Positions 37,801-44,826 of a DNA stretch of 64,000 nt are shown one piece after another. Made by a program: the position numbers and the translations under genes. The stretch lies in the NCBI GenBank assembly GCA_017610205.1, contig JAFCCL010000009.1:1-64000 (forward strand), written 5' to 3'. Within the stretch, counting starts at the first letter, position 1; every line of letters begins with the position of its first letter. The notes under the pieces were generated by a model. The model saw nothing but the letters and a program-made list of their open reading frames with translations. It ran no database searches and was not told the DNA's origin. This stretch comes from Candidatus Iainarchaeum sp. (lineage in GTDB: Archaea > Iainarchaeota > Iainarchaeia > Iainarchaeales > GCA-2688035).

Positions 37801-37977
37801 AACAAGCTAAAATCCGAAGAGAAGCATTATGCAACAGAAAAAAAGCAAGTTGGTGGAGAAATAAAAGAAACCGGAATGCAGGAAGCAGAAGACAAAAGTT
37901 GGTTTAAAAGAAAGAAAAAGGCTGTTGAAAAAAAGGAAGAAAAGCCCAAAGTACCTTCGTGGCTTAAGAAAAACTAA
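34843..37977 (+). CDS. Single-pass surface protein with PKD-like domain and long Lys/Pro-rich cytoplasmic tail (1,044 aa)
   Basis: A Sec signal peptide (MKFGILILCLFALLLLSNANA) is followed by a domain rich in short beta-repeats (about 150-430: LSLSGGYIENL, SNTAYLQNI, ESNSYIRTV, GKSYIENV), compatible with a parallel beta-helix. A PKD-like domain (CTIDFGDGSG...ASHTYLTAGSFKAVL, about 450-520) and a further Ig-like domain come next. A single membrane helix near 645-665 (MIYGIIGIVGIIAVVVIIVII) leads into a tail of about 375 residues dominated by Lys, Pro, Glu and Thr, with three exact 13-residue repeats. The tail should lie inside the cell and may link the surface to an intracellular partner. The exact function is unknown. 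Confidence 0.75.
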   Translation: MKFGILILCLFALLLLSNANAVYELCDSVERVSDLNNVTFTCYLTTSKIEFTQDDIDDFWEEILADEDYVSENLKIVEWKIESVVVQVADDIRFIEPPGMDMPWDIILTGDSNTTHDFNQSASTPLRPANQTAIKKRIGGLQEFFISFAPLGERRGVRNITLEKPIEALGVYISGSTIKKMDIDIEGTLSLSGGYIENLDLLKAKSIILSNTAYLQNINSIKAENISLESNSYIRTVGSFDETAIKIENSETGLIVKGKSYIENVNGYIEVDSDIYLEEESGIKNLSYTPSETIQLIQADNLTLKDESYILGIGGKPGEIILSGTLSLENSKIIGRGNNKPSGVKVNGILMSDNSLLQGFEGNIEVEGKETFVLESGSIIGEVLGIINSCSKLSMDGNETKIRFLENSPKEVKANGIDLNNDAKIECIGEADCNYFYIYQSCDVEPTTNLEVTESQSGNVPFTIGFVGECNAEGTPITCTIDFGDGSGSEVFDTNASHTYLTAGSFKAVLTGQTTEMSTTSEKTIVVVEAGVTPPTIEEVQASLSVQTVQNGGEVNIILECDDTITSFSIENNLGLPAVTTIPKQCPATLGPFKIPETTAAGTYSFVVKGATKNGTEFAQTLTIAVETRPLIPWLPFELDGLMIYGIIGIVGIIAVVVIIVIIKKKKGTGKKNEKKNEEDENNMEITAKELGQNQTQVQSGKERPPWMVKETEDEEEYKEKTVQETKPEPKVQKTKPQEKAKPTEQKLTEIKPAKPVVGKKVEIKPVEKKGGFLGFLKKKKKPPVTKEIEGIKEPMKMQTATKPTAVKNPKKKPIVETIAKPKPIEKIKPTTEATKPIEVPKPTIKKIIEPKPIESTKPIQEETKQVESTKPIQEETKQVESTKPIQEETKQVESTKPKFEQAESTQVELSKPAEKKPVEEKESPGFARPKMTKPEDKNPSKRFENLVELVKGTGGKVNEKTVEIKKPAVERKPAIPVSEKQALKPNKLKSEEKHYATEKKQVGGEIKETGMQEAEDKSWFKRKKKAVEKKEEKPKVPSWLKKN
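37405..37521 (+). repeat. Three perfect 39-bp tandem repeats in the surface-protein gene
   Basis: The copies 37405-37443, 37444-37482 and 37483-37521 are identical and start GAATCAACAAAACCAATTC. Each encodes the 13-residue unit ESTKPIQEETKQV. A partial fourth copy follows. Identity at third codon positions implies recent expansion. Confidence 0.95.
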
Positions 37978-38055
37978 AGGTTTGCTTTTTAAGGTGGTTT
38001 AAGGGCAAATATTTTACCTTTTTTGGAAAAAATAGGCTTTTTTGAGGTTTTTTTG

Positions 38056-38970
38056 ATGGAAAAAGAAGAAGCAGAAAAATACATTTTAGCGGGACAAATA
38101 GCAAAAAGCGTGGTTTCCAAAGCCAAAAAAGACATTAAACCAGGTCAAAAACTGCTTGAAATCGCGTTAAATATAGAAAAAAGCATTACATCTATAGCAG
38201 TGGATGGCAAAGAAAAGGCAAAACCTGCTTTTCCGGTAAATTTGAGTATTAACGAAAATGCTGCCCATTTTACTCCAGAAACAGGCTGTGAACTTGTTCT
38301 AAAGGAATCAGATGTTTTAAAGGTTGATTTAGGATGCCATATAGACGGCTTTATTTGCGACACGGCTTTTACACTAAATTTTGACAATTCTCATGCAAAA
38401 ATGATTGAGACAGCAGAACTTGCCCTGGAAGAAGGGCTAAAAATTGCTGTTGACAAAGCAGAATTGGGAAAAATTGGCACAGCAATAGAAAAGGCAATTA
38501 AAGGAAAAGGGTTTAATTCAATTCAAAACCTTTCAGGGCACGGACTTGGCCAATTTGAAACACACGCAAGCCCAAGCATTCCAAATATTGCTTCAGGAAA
38601 TTCAAAGCAATTAGAGGAAGGAAATGCCTATGCTCTGGAGCCGTTTGCAACAGACGGAGAAGGCTATGTAAGGGAAGGAATGCAAAGCGAAATTTTTGCA
38701 CTTGAAAAACCAGTTCTTGTAAGAAACCCACATGCAAGAAAAATGCTTGAAGTTATTGCCGAAGAATTCCAAACACTTCCATTTGCCTTAAGGTGGATTG
38801 AAGAAAAACTGAAAATGCCAGAATTCCAGCGCAAAGTAGCAGTAAGGGAACTGCTTAGAGCAAAGGCAATAAGATCCTTTCCAGTACTGCACGAACAACC
38901 AAGAAAAATCGTTGCACAAGCAGAAAAAAGCTTTATCCTATTTGACGGAAAGGCAACCGTACTTTGTTAA
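38056..38970 (+). CDS. map: Methionine aminopeptidase, type 2
   Basis: This enzyme removes the initiator Met from nascent proteins. I prefer ATG 38056 (MEKEEAEKYILAG, 304 aa) to an upstream TTG at 38023. The metal ligands of the pita-bread fold are visible: VDLGCHIDGFICD (two Asp), SGHGLGQFETH (His), EPFATDGEG (Glu) and QSEIFALEK (Glu). Length and motif spacing fit the archaeal/eukaryotic type 2 class with its extra helical insert. It precedes an unknown membrane protein by 61 bp. Confidence 0.95.
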   Translation: MEKEEAEKYILAGQIAKSVVSKAKKDIKPGQKLLEIALNIEKSITSIAVDGKEKAKPAFPVNLSINENAAHFTPETGCELVLKESDVLKVDLGCHIDGFICDTAFTLNFDNSHAKMIETAELALEEGLKIAVDKAELGKIGTAIEKAIKGKGFNSIQNLSGHGLGQFETHASPSIPNIASGNSKQLEEGNAYALEPFATDGEGYVREGMQSEIFALEKPVLVRNPHARKMLEVIAEEFQTLPFALRWIEEKLKMPEFQRKVAVRELLRAKAIRSFPVLHEQPRKIVAQAEKSFILFDGKATVLC

Positions 38971-39031
38971 TGCCTGCAAAAAAATAAGCAAAAGCAAGCT
39001 TTTTATACAAGAAAATTCATTAAATTGCAGA

Positions 39032-40120
39032 ATGGAACTAAACCTTGATGCAATTGAATTTGGAAAAATGCAGATTATTGCAGCAGTTTTAATATTTCTT
39101 TCAACATTGCTGGTTGCATGCATTTTTGGAATGACAGGGATTGGACTAAACGATTTGCTTACATTCAAATTTAACATAGTGCTTGAAAAAATTCTTGCAA
39201 ACTTGCCTACAATTATTTTGTTCTTTCTAGTGCTCTCATTGCCTGTTGCGCTAATAACAGTTTTTGCAAAAAGAATGGAAAAAATAAACCTTATAATTGT
39301 GGCAACGATTTCAAGCTTTCTGGCACTGATAATTGCAATGGTCCTGTTTCCAGCACTGCAAAGTTTCTGGATAGCAGGAATCTTCTACATAATTGCGGTC
39401 TTTTTGGCAATTGAAGAAGCTTTTACAAAATTCAAAGAAATAAAAAAAAGAATTATTGCAAGGGCAAGCTGGTCAACTATGGGAAAGGTTGCTTCGGTTA
39501 TTTCGATTAGCTTGGTTGTTCTGCTCCTTGCAAACATTGTTCCACAACAGGAGGAATACCTTGAAAAAGTTGATGACTTCAGCGCAGGAATTGTGGAAAC
39601 AGTAATGCCAAGCACTGGAGGAAATTCAGGAATTACCTCTGTTTTGGTTGATGCAATAGTGGATACACAGCTTGCTACTGTTAACGCCTTATTGAACAAC
39701 AGTGTTTACACAAAGCTTAGGGAAAAAACAGATCCTGATGTAATTCTTTTTGTTGCCACTGCAGACACTACAAGCGAATACTTTAAAGGCCCTGAATTCA
39801 GGAAAGAAATAGAAAAGCAAATAAACCAAACAGGAACAGGAGTAATGCAGGAAATCAGTTTGGTGAAAATAATAAGAGAGCAATTTCCAGCCATTGAAAC
39901 CATTGAAAAAACCGTTCCGCTTGGAGTTATAATGGGGCTTTTGCACGCACTGGCAATTGCAGGAATCTTTTCAATGCTGGCAATGTTTTTATGCAAGCCA
40001 ACAGCAGCAATTTACGGAATAATAGCAGAAAAAACATTGACAGCTTTACTGCCACAGGAACAGCAAAAAGCCCCACCACAGCAAACAGCCAAAGCCCCAC
40101 CACAGCAAACAGTTAAATAA
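39032..40120 (+). CDS. Multi-pass membrane protein of unknown function (362 aa)
   Basis: I chose ATG 39032 because the frame upstream overlaps map and lacks hydrophobic sequence. About six hydrophobic segments are visible: IIAAVLIFLSTLLVACIFGM, TIILFFLVLSLPVALITVF, ATISSFLALIIAMVLFP, WIAGIFYIIAVFLAI, VISISLVVLLLANIV and a C-terminal VIMGLLHALAIAGIFSMLAMF. A soluble, probably external domain of about 150 residues lies before the last one. The tail is Gln/Pro/Ala-rich with a short repeat (KAPPQQTAKAPPQQT). The family is not recognised. It ends just before tRNA-Arg. Confidence 0.65.
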   Translation: MELNLDAIEFGKMQIIAAVLIFLSTLLVACIFGMTGIGLNDLLTFKFNIVLEKILANLPTIILFFLVLSLPVALITVFAKRMEKINLIIVATISSFLALIIAMVLFPALQSFWIAGIFYIIAVFLAIEEAFTKFKEIKKRIIARASWSTMGKVASVISISLVVLLLANIVPQQEEYLEKVDDFSAGIVETVMPSTGGNSGITSVLVDAIVDTQLATVNALLNNSVYTKLREKTDPDVILFVATADTTSEYFKGPEFRKEIEKQINQTGTGVMQEISLVKIIREQFPAIETIEKTVPLGVIMGLLHALAIAGIFSMLAMFLCKPTAAIYGIIAEKTLTALLPQEQQKAPPQQTAKAPPQQTVK

Positions 40121-40153
40121 ACCGTCTAGGAAAAAATACTATATTCTTTGTTT

Positions 40154-40225
40154 GCTCCCGTCTTTCAACGGATAGGAAACTGGCTTGCGGAGCCAGCAAT
40201 CCGGGTTCAATTCCCGGCGGGGGCA
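40154..40225 (+). tRNA. tRNA-Arg (anticodon GCG)
   Basis: The acceptor GCTCCCG pairs with CGGGGGC. The D arm is TTTC/GGAA, the anticodon stem CTGGC/GCCAG with loop TTGCGGA gives anticodon GCG (reads CGC/CGT), and the T arm is CCGGG-TTCAATT-CCCGG. The 3' end serves as the attachment site of the adjacent integrated element. Confidence 0.93.
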
Positions 40226-40226
40226 T
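40213..40226 (+). repeat. attL, 14-bp direct repeat within tRNA-Arg
   Basis: CCCGGCGGGGGCAT covers the T-stem 3' strand, the acceptor 3' strand, the discriminator base and one flanking base. Integration therefore leaves the tRNA intact. Confidence 0.8.
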
Positions 40227-40292
40227 CAGCTCTCCAATTCCGTGCCCTAAGGCCCTTCTTTAAAAAGGCTTCGGTTGAGGAGAGTGAAAAGT

Positions 40293-41465
40293 ATGGAAGA
40301 AGATTTCCATAACTACAAGAAAAGGCTAGAAGCCCAAATAAGGATTCTGAACGAGTCAGATGCATCCAAAGCCAACAGGCAAAAGATTCTGGAATACTAC
40401 AACTATATGCAGGCACGCGGACTTTCCTCCGCAAGGATGTTCAGGTCAATGATAACCCTCAGACAGTTTGCCTGCAGATTCAACAAACAACTTGGCAATG
40501 TAACAGAAAAGGAAATGCAGGCCTATGTTGCATCAAGAAGAGAAGAGGGAAGAAAAACTTCAAGCATTGAAACCGATGTAAAAATACTCAAAGTCTTTTA
40601 CAAATGGATTAATGGAGGAGAATACCCTGCCTGTATCAAAAACATTGTGTACCAAAAGGACAAAGGAAAAAACCTTCCAGAGGAAATGCTGAACGAAGAA
40701 GAGGTCAAAAAGCTTGTTAAGCATGCCCCCGGCGAAAAAGCAAAAGCCCTAATCTCACTGCTAGGGGAATCTGGCGCAAGAATAGGTGAAATTGGAACAC
40801 TGTGCATGAAAAACATAGAATTTGACGAGCACGGGTGTAAAATAACATTGAACGGCAAAACTGGCATGAGAAGAATAAGAGTAGTCAAATGCGCATCCTA
40901 TCTTCTGGAATGGATCAACGTGCACCCAGACTCCAATAATCCAAATGCCCCCATTTGGATTAATATGCAAATCAAACCCTACAAAAGACTATGCTACAAA
41001 TCACTTGAAAAAATTGTCAAAAGTGCAGCATACCGTGCTGGAATAAAAAAACCAGTAAACCCACACCAATTCAGACACAGCAGGGCAACATATCTTTCCC
41101 AATTCCTCACAGAAGCTCAAATGAAAGAATACTTTGACTGGTGCCAGGACAGCAGTATGGCTGCAAGATACATTCACCTTTCAGGCAAACAAGTTGACGA
41201 CGCAATCCTCAAACTCAATGGCATAATCAAAGAAGAACCAAAAGAAGACAATTGCCCGGAAATATATAACCCAGATCAAACAGACTCAGACTTTGATGGA
41301 TTTGGAGATGTTTGCGAACCAAAAATAATTTTAGGGTATGGAGGAGACAAATTGATCGGACAAGACTACAATATCACTTACTCAATACTACCACAGCCGA
41401 CTAAAAAGTTAATTGGACAAGATTACAATATACTACTTGGGTGGAATTGGTACTACACAAACTAA
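40293..41465 (+). CDS. Tyrosine recombinase (integrase) with C-terminal thrombospondin type 3-like repeat
   Basis: The start is ATG 40293 (390 aa), with GGAGAG just upstream. An N-terminal SAM-like core-binding domain is followed by the catalytic domain: GARIGEIG (first Arg, near 161), HQFRHSRATYL (HxxR, near 256) and the Tyr nucleophile in MAARYIHLSG (near 292). The protein should end shortly after the Tyr. Instead about 70 residues follow: a textbook thrombospondin type 3 calcium-binding repeat (NCPEIYNPDQ then DSDFDGFGDVC, about 319-343), and two copies of KLIGQDYNI before an aromatic end. Such repeats are normally extracellular, so the tail was probably captured from a surface-protein gene after loss of the stop. 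The gene lies 67 bp from the tRNA it presumably targets. Confidence 0.88.
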   Translation: MEEDFHNYKKRLEAQIRILNESDASKANRQKILEYYNYMQARGLSSARMFRSMITLRQFACRFNKQLGNVTEKEMQAYVASRREEGRKTSSIETDVKILKVFYKWINGGEYPACIKNIVYQKDKGKNLPEEMLNEEEVKKLVKHAPGEKAKALISLLGESGARIGEIGTLCMKNIEFDEHGCKITLNGKTGMRRIRVVKCASYLLEWINVHPDSNNPNAPIWINMQIKPYKRLCYKSLEKIVKSAAYRAGIKKPVNPHQFRHSRATYLSQFLTEAQMKEYFDWCQDSSMAARYIHLSGKQVDDAILKLNGIIKEEPKEDNCPEIYNPDQTDSDFDGFGDVCEPKIILGYGGDKLIGQDYNITYSILPQPTKKLIGQDYNILLGWNWYYTN

Positions 41466-41514
41466 ACTAAATAAGCAGTTTTAAATAGTAGTTTAGCTCT
41501 TTTAAGTTGATTGA

Positions 41515-42000
41515 ATGAATCCTTATGTAAAAAATTTGGGGCCTGTTTTTCTGATTGCTTTGGCGCTTAATGTTGTGTTGAGTTTGAGCCATGCAATTAT
41601 TTTTCAAAATTTCTTCATGAGTGAGTTGATTTTTGCATTTTTGGTATTTTCTGCAGGATTGTTTCTTTTTATAGGAATGTCCCTTGTTTACACCAAGCTT
41701 GGTGGAAAAAAGCCAATCACGGTTTTCTCAATTATTGCAGTTATAATTGCAATAATGGCTTTAACTCTTCGAATGGATTGGCATATTGGATTACTTTTTA
41801 GCGAGCAAAGCTATCTTGTAAACACTTTTTATTTAGAACTTATTTTGCCAATTGGATTAATGATAGTTCTTAGTAAAGGCCTTAAAGAAAACAAATGGGT
41901 TGCCATTACTACAGGCCTAGGATTTGTAATTACTCTATTTTACTATTCTTTTTTCTCAATACTTTTAAAGTATGGCATTTTCATACTTGGCTCATCATAG
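41515..42000 (+). CDS. Five-helix membrane protein, copy 1 (161 aa)
   Basis: The family is not recognised. About five membrane segments are visible (VFLIALALNVVLSLSHAII, LIFAFLVFSAGLFLFIGMSL, FSIIAVIIAIMALTL, LELILPIGLMIVLS, ITTGLGFVITLFYYSFFSIL). The start MNPYVKNLGPVFLIALALN and the end resemble those of the next gene, so the two are tandem duplicates. It lies inside the integrated element and may be cargo. Confidence 0.65.
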   Translation: MNPYVKNLGPVFLIALALNVVLSLSHAIIFQNFFMSELIFAFLVFSAGLFLFIGMSLVYTKLGGKKPITVFSIIAVIIAIMALTLRMDWHIGLLFSEQSYLVNTFYLELILPIGLMIVLSKGLKENKWVAITTGLGFVITLFYYSFFSILLKYGIFILGSS

Positions 42001-42039
42001 CTGACTTTAAATATAAATTTGTTGTTTTAGGTTATTGAA

Positions 42040-42543
42040 ATGCATTCTTATCTGAAAGATTTTGGAAAAGGGTTGTTAGTTGGCTTAGGGGTTAACCTTA
42101 TTTTGACTATTTTGTTTATTAGCATTCTAAATTTTACTGGTTTTATTGAATTTAACTTTTTAACTTCTTTGTTTGCCGAGCCCCTAAGTTTTTTTGAATT
42201 TGCATTCTTGTTTTTTCTTACAGGAACTTTTCTTATAGGCGTATTATTTGTTCTTTTTGAAAAACTTAAAGTGCGGAAACTATTTTTTTGTTTTTTGGGT
42301 TTGCTTGCGGTAATAATTCTAGGCTACTATTTAATCCCCATTACTGAATCATTTTCAGGGCTTTATCTTCTTTTAATTGAGTTTTCTGTGCTTCTGCTAT
42401 TTTGCGGCCTAACATTTTTTCTTTTCAAACAAGCTAAAGGCAACAAAAAATTCGTTTTTATCACGGTTGCACTTTCTTTACTTACGCTAATTTATTATGC
42501 GTTTTTCCTGCTTATATTATCTGCAATGATTTACGGAAGATGA
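42040..42543 (+). CDS. Five-helix membrane protein, copy 2 (167 aa)
   Basis: This is a paralogue of the preceding gene, with matching ends (MHSYLKDFGKGLLVGLGVN; LTLIYYAFFLLIL) and the same five-helix pattern. The 39-bp gap contains a TATA-like TTTAAATATAAA about 30 nt before the ATG, so it may have its own promoter. Its function is unknown. Confidence 0.65.
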   Translation: MHSYLKDFGKGLLVGLGVNLILTILFISILNFTGFIEFNFLTSLFAEPLSFFEFAFLFFLTGTFLIGVLFVLFEKLKVRKLFFCFLGLLAVIILGYYLIPITESFSGLYLLLIEFSVLLLFCGLTFFLFKQAKGNKKFVFITVALSLLTLIYYAFFLLILSAMIYGR

Positions 42544-42653
42544 CACGAAATAAAAATTAATTTTTTCTATTTCTTTCCCAAACCCCTTATCTTTTTGTCC
42601 CCTTTTTGTTTAACAAACAAAGCTCCGGGCTGGCTTTCGCAGGCCGTGTCTAA

Positions 42654-43103
42654 TCATTTTATTTCGTTTGGTCCCATTCCTTCTTTTTTTGTGCTGAAAA
42701 CAAGGCTTGTGTTTGTCCGTGCAATCAATTCGTCGCTAAACATTTTCTGGTTAAATTCATCCAGCTCTTTAGTGTTATGAAATTTTGCTATTAGCACTAG
42801 ATCATAGTCGCCGCTTATTCTGTAAAGTGCTGAAACGTTTGAAGCTTTAGCCCATTTACTGGCTACTGCTTCAAGCCGACCTCGTTCAGCCCGGGCTTTT
42901 ATTACAACGGTTACATCATAGCCAAGCTGATGCAAGTCAAGAACAGGTGTCATGCCCAAAAGGACTTTTTTATGTTTTAGACGCTGCAGCCTACTATTTA
43001 CTGCCGGCGGGGTGATGTCAAGTTTTTCAGCAATCTCTTTCTGCGTTATGTCAGATTTTTTGGAAAGCATACTCAGGATTTTTTTGTCAATTTCATCAAC
43101 CAT
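42654..43103 (-). CDS. Lrp/AsnC-family transcription regulator
   Basis: This 149-aa regulator has an N-terminal helix-turn-helix (DEIDKKILSMLSKKSDITQKEIAEKLDITPPAVNSRLQRL, about 3-45) followed by an RAM/ligand-sensing domain (VTVVIKARAERG, ALYRISGDYDLVLIAKF). Proteins of this type bind DNA as dimers or octamers and respond to amino acids. It is the only minus-strand gene of the element and faces the paired membrane proteins. The frame contains no defect. Confidence 0.9.
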   Translation of the reverse strand: MVDEIDKKILSMLSKKSDITQKEIAEKLDITPPAVNSRLQRLKHKKVLLGMTPVLDLHQLGYDVTVVIKARAERGRLEAVASKWAKASNVSALYRISGDYDLVLIAKFHNTKELDEFNQKMFSDELIARTNTSLVFSTKKEGMGPNEIK

Positions 43104-43287
43104 TGTCCAATCACCTGATAAAAAATTAAATCCAAACCATAAAAACGAAGGATTTATGATTAATTATTAAGCAAAAAAGCGTTTTTAATATAAACTGATT
43201 AACCAATTTGCTTGTTAAATTAACTTTTTAACCGTTTTATTCTTTAATACTTTACTAATTTTACAAGGTTAAAAGGGGAGAAGCGAA

Positions 43288-43398
43288 ATGAATCAACCAT
43301 TTGGTTTAACTTATTTCAACCAAGTTCATATTAATCCTCAGAGGAAAATTATTTTGGGAAAAGAAGGAAGGGGACATGAAACACGCACTCGAACTTAA
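43288..43398 (+). CDS. Possible 36-aa leader ORF before the TrmB-type regulator
   Basis: ATG 43288 is preceded by a good Shine-Dalgarno-like AAGGGGAG at about 7-nt spacing. The frame (MNQPFGLTYFNQVHINPQRK...) runs past the start of the downstream regulator (43376) in another frame. It could be a leader peptide coupling translation, or chance. Confidence 0.3.
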   Translation: MNQPFGLTYFNQVHINPQRKIILGKEGRGHETRTRT

Positions 43399-43885
43399 AA
43401 AAATATTCAACGGAATAGTCCAAGGCTTTGGATTAAACCACGCACGCGTATACTACACTCTGCTATCAAGCGAAGTAAAAACCACAAAACAACTAATAGA
43501 AGAAACAAACGTAAACCAGGCAACCACCTACGCAGTCCTAAGAGAGCTGCTCAAATGGGAACTAATCAAACACAGCAACACAAACCCAACAACCTATTTT
43601 ATTGACAATCCAATGAAAACCTTCGAACAACAAGTGAAAAAGAAGGAAAAAATAATCAACACCAAAAGAAAGCAACTAGAAAACCTAATAGCCTCTGACC
43701 TAGATGAAACAGAAAAATACCTAATCAAAATAGGAAAAGGCCAGCAAACAAAGCTAGTAAATGTGCTGACAAAAAAAGAAATAACATACCGAGAAGAACT
43801 TGTGAAAATAAGGGAATCACTCGACAAGATGTTAAAAGAGGCGCCGGAAAGAGGAAAATGCCACACTTATTCATTTTATAGATGA
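43376..43885 (+). CDS. TrmB-family-like transcription regulator
   Basis: At 169 aa it has an N-terminal winged helix typical of TrmB proteins (FGLNHARVYYTLLSSEVKTTKQLIEETNVNQATTYAVLRELLKWELI, about 18-65). A long coiled coil (QQVKKKEKIINTKRKQLENL) and a short helical tail follow. The sugar-binding domain of full-length TrmB is absent, so it resembles the short chromosome- or virus-encoded regulators. The coding strand is A/C-biased with few G, unlike surrounding chromosomal genes. It may control the element's own genes. Confidence 0.75.
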   Translation: MKHALELKKIFNGIVQGFGLNHARVYYTLLSSEVKTTKQLIEETNVNQATTYAVLRELLKWELIKHSNTNPTTYFIDNPMKTFEQQVKKKEKIINTKRKQLENLIASDLDETEKYLIKIGKGQQTKLVNVLTKKEITYREELVKIRESLDKMLKEAPERGKCHTYSFYR

Positions 43886-43932
43886 TAAATTTAACATAAA
43901 AAATTTAATTACATGCCTTTTCAACACTTCTT

Positions 43933-44343
43933 ATGAGATTAGATGATTCTACCGAAATAAAAAGTGCAACGCTAATCGATTTGAATAAAGGAAAAGAGTT
44001 GAAACTTTTTGAACGAACAGGATGTAGATGTCACTTCCATAAGGAATTTACTTTCAAAAACTACTTTATCCAACTGCGACTAGACTGGAGTGATATTCGA
44101 AATAATGAACCAACCTTGGACGCGGATATTTGGATTATGAAGGATTACGAGAAAAAATTTTTGAAAAAAGGAGAATGGCATCATACTGAAAGAAAAATTG
44201 ACCCTGAAATGGGAAGAAATATATACAAATTCAGATTCAAAGATTTGGAATTAAGATTAGTATCAAGGAAAACTGTTGCAAAGACTTTCTCTGCTGACGC
44301 TATACTTATAAGGGATTCTGTGGAAGTAGAAAAAAAGAAATAA
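43933..44343 (+). CDS. Unknown element-encoded protein (136 aa)
   Basis: The family is not recognised. It is a soluble alpha/beta-looking protein with a CRCHFHKEF segment (two Cys, two His) that might bind a metal, and many Trp, Lys and Asp residues (WSDIRNNEPTLDADIWIM). It is the last gene before the attR copy, 109 bp away. Confidence 0.6.
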   Translation: MRLDDSTEIKSATLIDLNKGKELKLFERTGCRCHFHKEFTFKNYFIQLRLDWSDIRNNEPTLDADIWIMKDYEKKFLKKGEWHHTERKIDPEMGRNIYKFRFKDLELRLVSRKTVAKTFSADAILIRDSVEVEKKK

Positions 44344-44451
44344 CGAGCTAACAGATAACTTAATTAATCACCTTGCACTATACTGTTTCTGTATAAAAAG
44401 TTCAATCACACCTTTCTGAAGTGGTGAAGGGCATTGGATTTCTAGTTGTTG

Positions 44452-44465
44452 CCCGGCGGGGGCAT
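44452..44465 (+). repeat. attR, 14-bp direct repeat
   Basis: This is an exact copy of the tRNA-Arg 3' end core (CCCGGCGGGGGCAT). The base on each side differs from the tRNA copy, so the exact identity is 14 bp. It marks the far end of the integrated element. Confidence 0.8.
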
Positions 44466-44468
44466 GTG

Positions 44469-44561
44469 CCATTGAACCCAAGCAAAATGGCACCGGTTAT
44501 ATTGCAATTTTCCCAAGGCTTTTGCGCGAAGCAGAAAAGGCTTTTCAAATCCCGACAGGCA
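44469..44561 (+). repeat. 93-bp repeat, copy 1
   Basis: It is 89/93 identical to 45074-45166. It opens with a stem-loop formed by GTGCCATT (44466-44473) and AATGGCAC, has an inner GCTT/AAGC hairpin, and ends in TTCAAATCCCGACAGGCA, a degenerate tRNA-Arg 3' end. Both copies are open in one frame, but this seems incidental. The two copies flank HicBA. Confidence 0.9.
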
Positions 44562-44566
44562 ATAGG

Positions 44567-44580
44567 ATATATTTTTATAG
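44567..44580 (+). promoter_or_regulatory. TATA-like box for hicBA copy 1
   Basis: TATATTTTTATAG lies 34-47 nt before the GTG start at 44614, directly after the 93-bp repeat. Confidence 0.4.
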
Positions 44581-44613
44581 TTTTTCAGACATTAAACTTT
44601 TAGAGGCGATTTT

Positions 44614-44826
44614 GTGAAGTACAGAGTTATAGTTAAACATGATGAAGATAATGTATTTGTCGTTACAGTTCCTTCATTACCAGGATGTATTTCCCAGGGC
44701 AAGACAAGAGAAGAGGCCCTGAAAAATATTAAGGATGCAATAGACGGCTATTTGGCAAGCCTTAAAAAACACAATGAACCAATTCCACCAGCAATAGATG
44801 AAGAAGTGGTAGAAGTTTATGCCTAA
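44614..44826 (+). CDS. hicB: HicB-family antitoxin, copy 1
   Basis: This 70-aa protein has the HicB partial RNase H-like fold (MKYRVIVKHDEDNVFVVTVPSLPGCISQGKTREEALKNIKDAIDGYL). It should neutralise the HicA toxin encoded next to it, with which it overlaps by 8 bp. There is no separate DNA-binding domain, which is common in short HicB proteins. The order antitoxin-toxin is the less common one for HicAB systems but is frequent in archaea. Confidence 0.9.
   Translation: MKYRVIVKHDEDNVFVVTVPSLPGCISQGKTREEALKNIKDAIDGYLASLKKHNEPIPPAIDEEVVEVYA

Larger units (their letters stand above)
40213..44465 (+). mobile_element. Integrative element in the 3' end of tRNA-Arg
   Basis: A perfect 14-bp direct repeat (CCCGGCGGGGGCAT) at 40213-40226, inside the tRNA 3' end, recurs at 44452-44465. 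Between the copies lie a tyrosine recombinase directly next to the tRNA, two paralogous small membrane proteins, an Lrp-type regulator, a TrmB-type regulator and an unknown protein. This is the standard layout of a tRNA-targeted integrated element of about 4.25 kb. No replication gene is recognisable, so it is either a minimal or a degraded element. Confidence 0.8.

Noticed and set aside
38912-39031. Longer start of the membrane protein overlapping map
   Set aside because: The extra residues are hydrophilic and overlap map coding sequence; ATG 39032 begins just before the first membrane helix.
44421-44603. 60-aa ORF, with a similar ORF at 45062-45250, as a gene pair
   Set aside because: Similarity comes from the shared 93-bp repeat and the surrounding parts differ, so these are more likely repeat translations.
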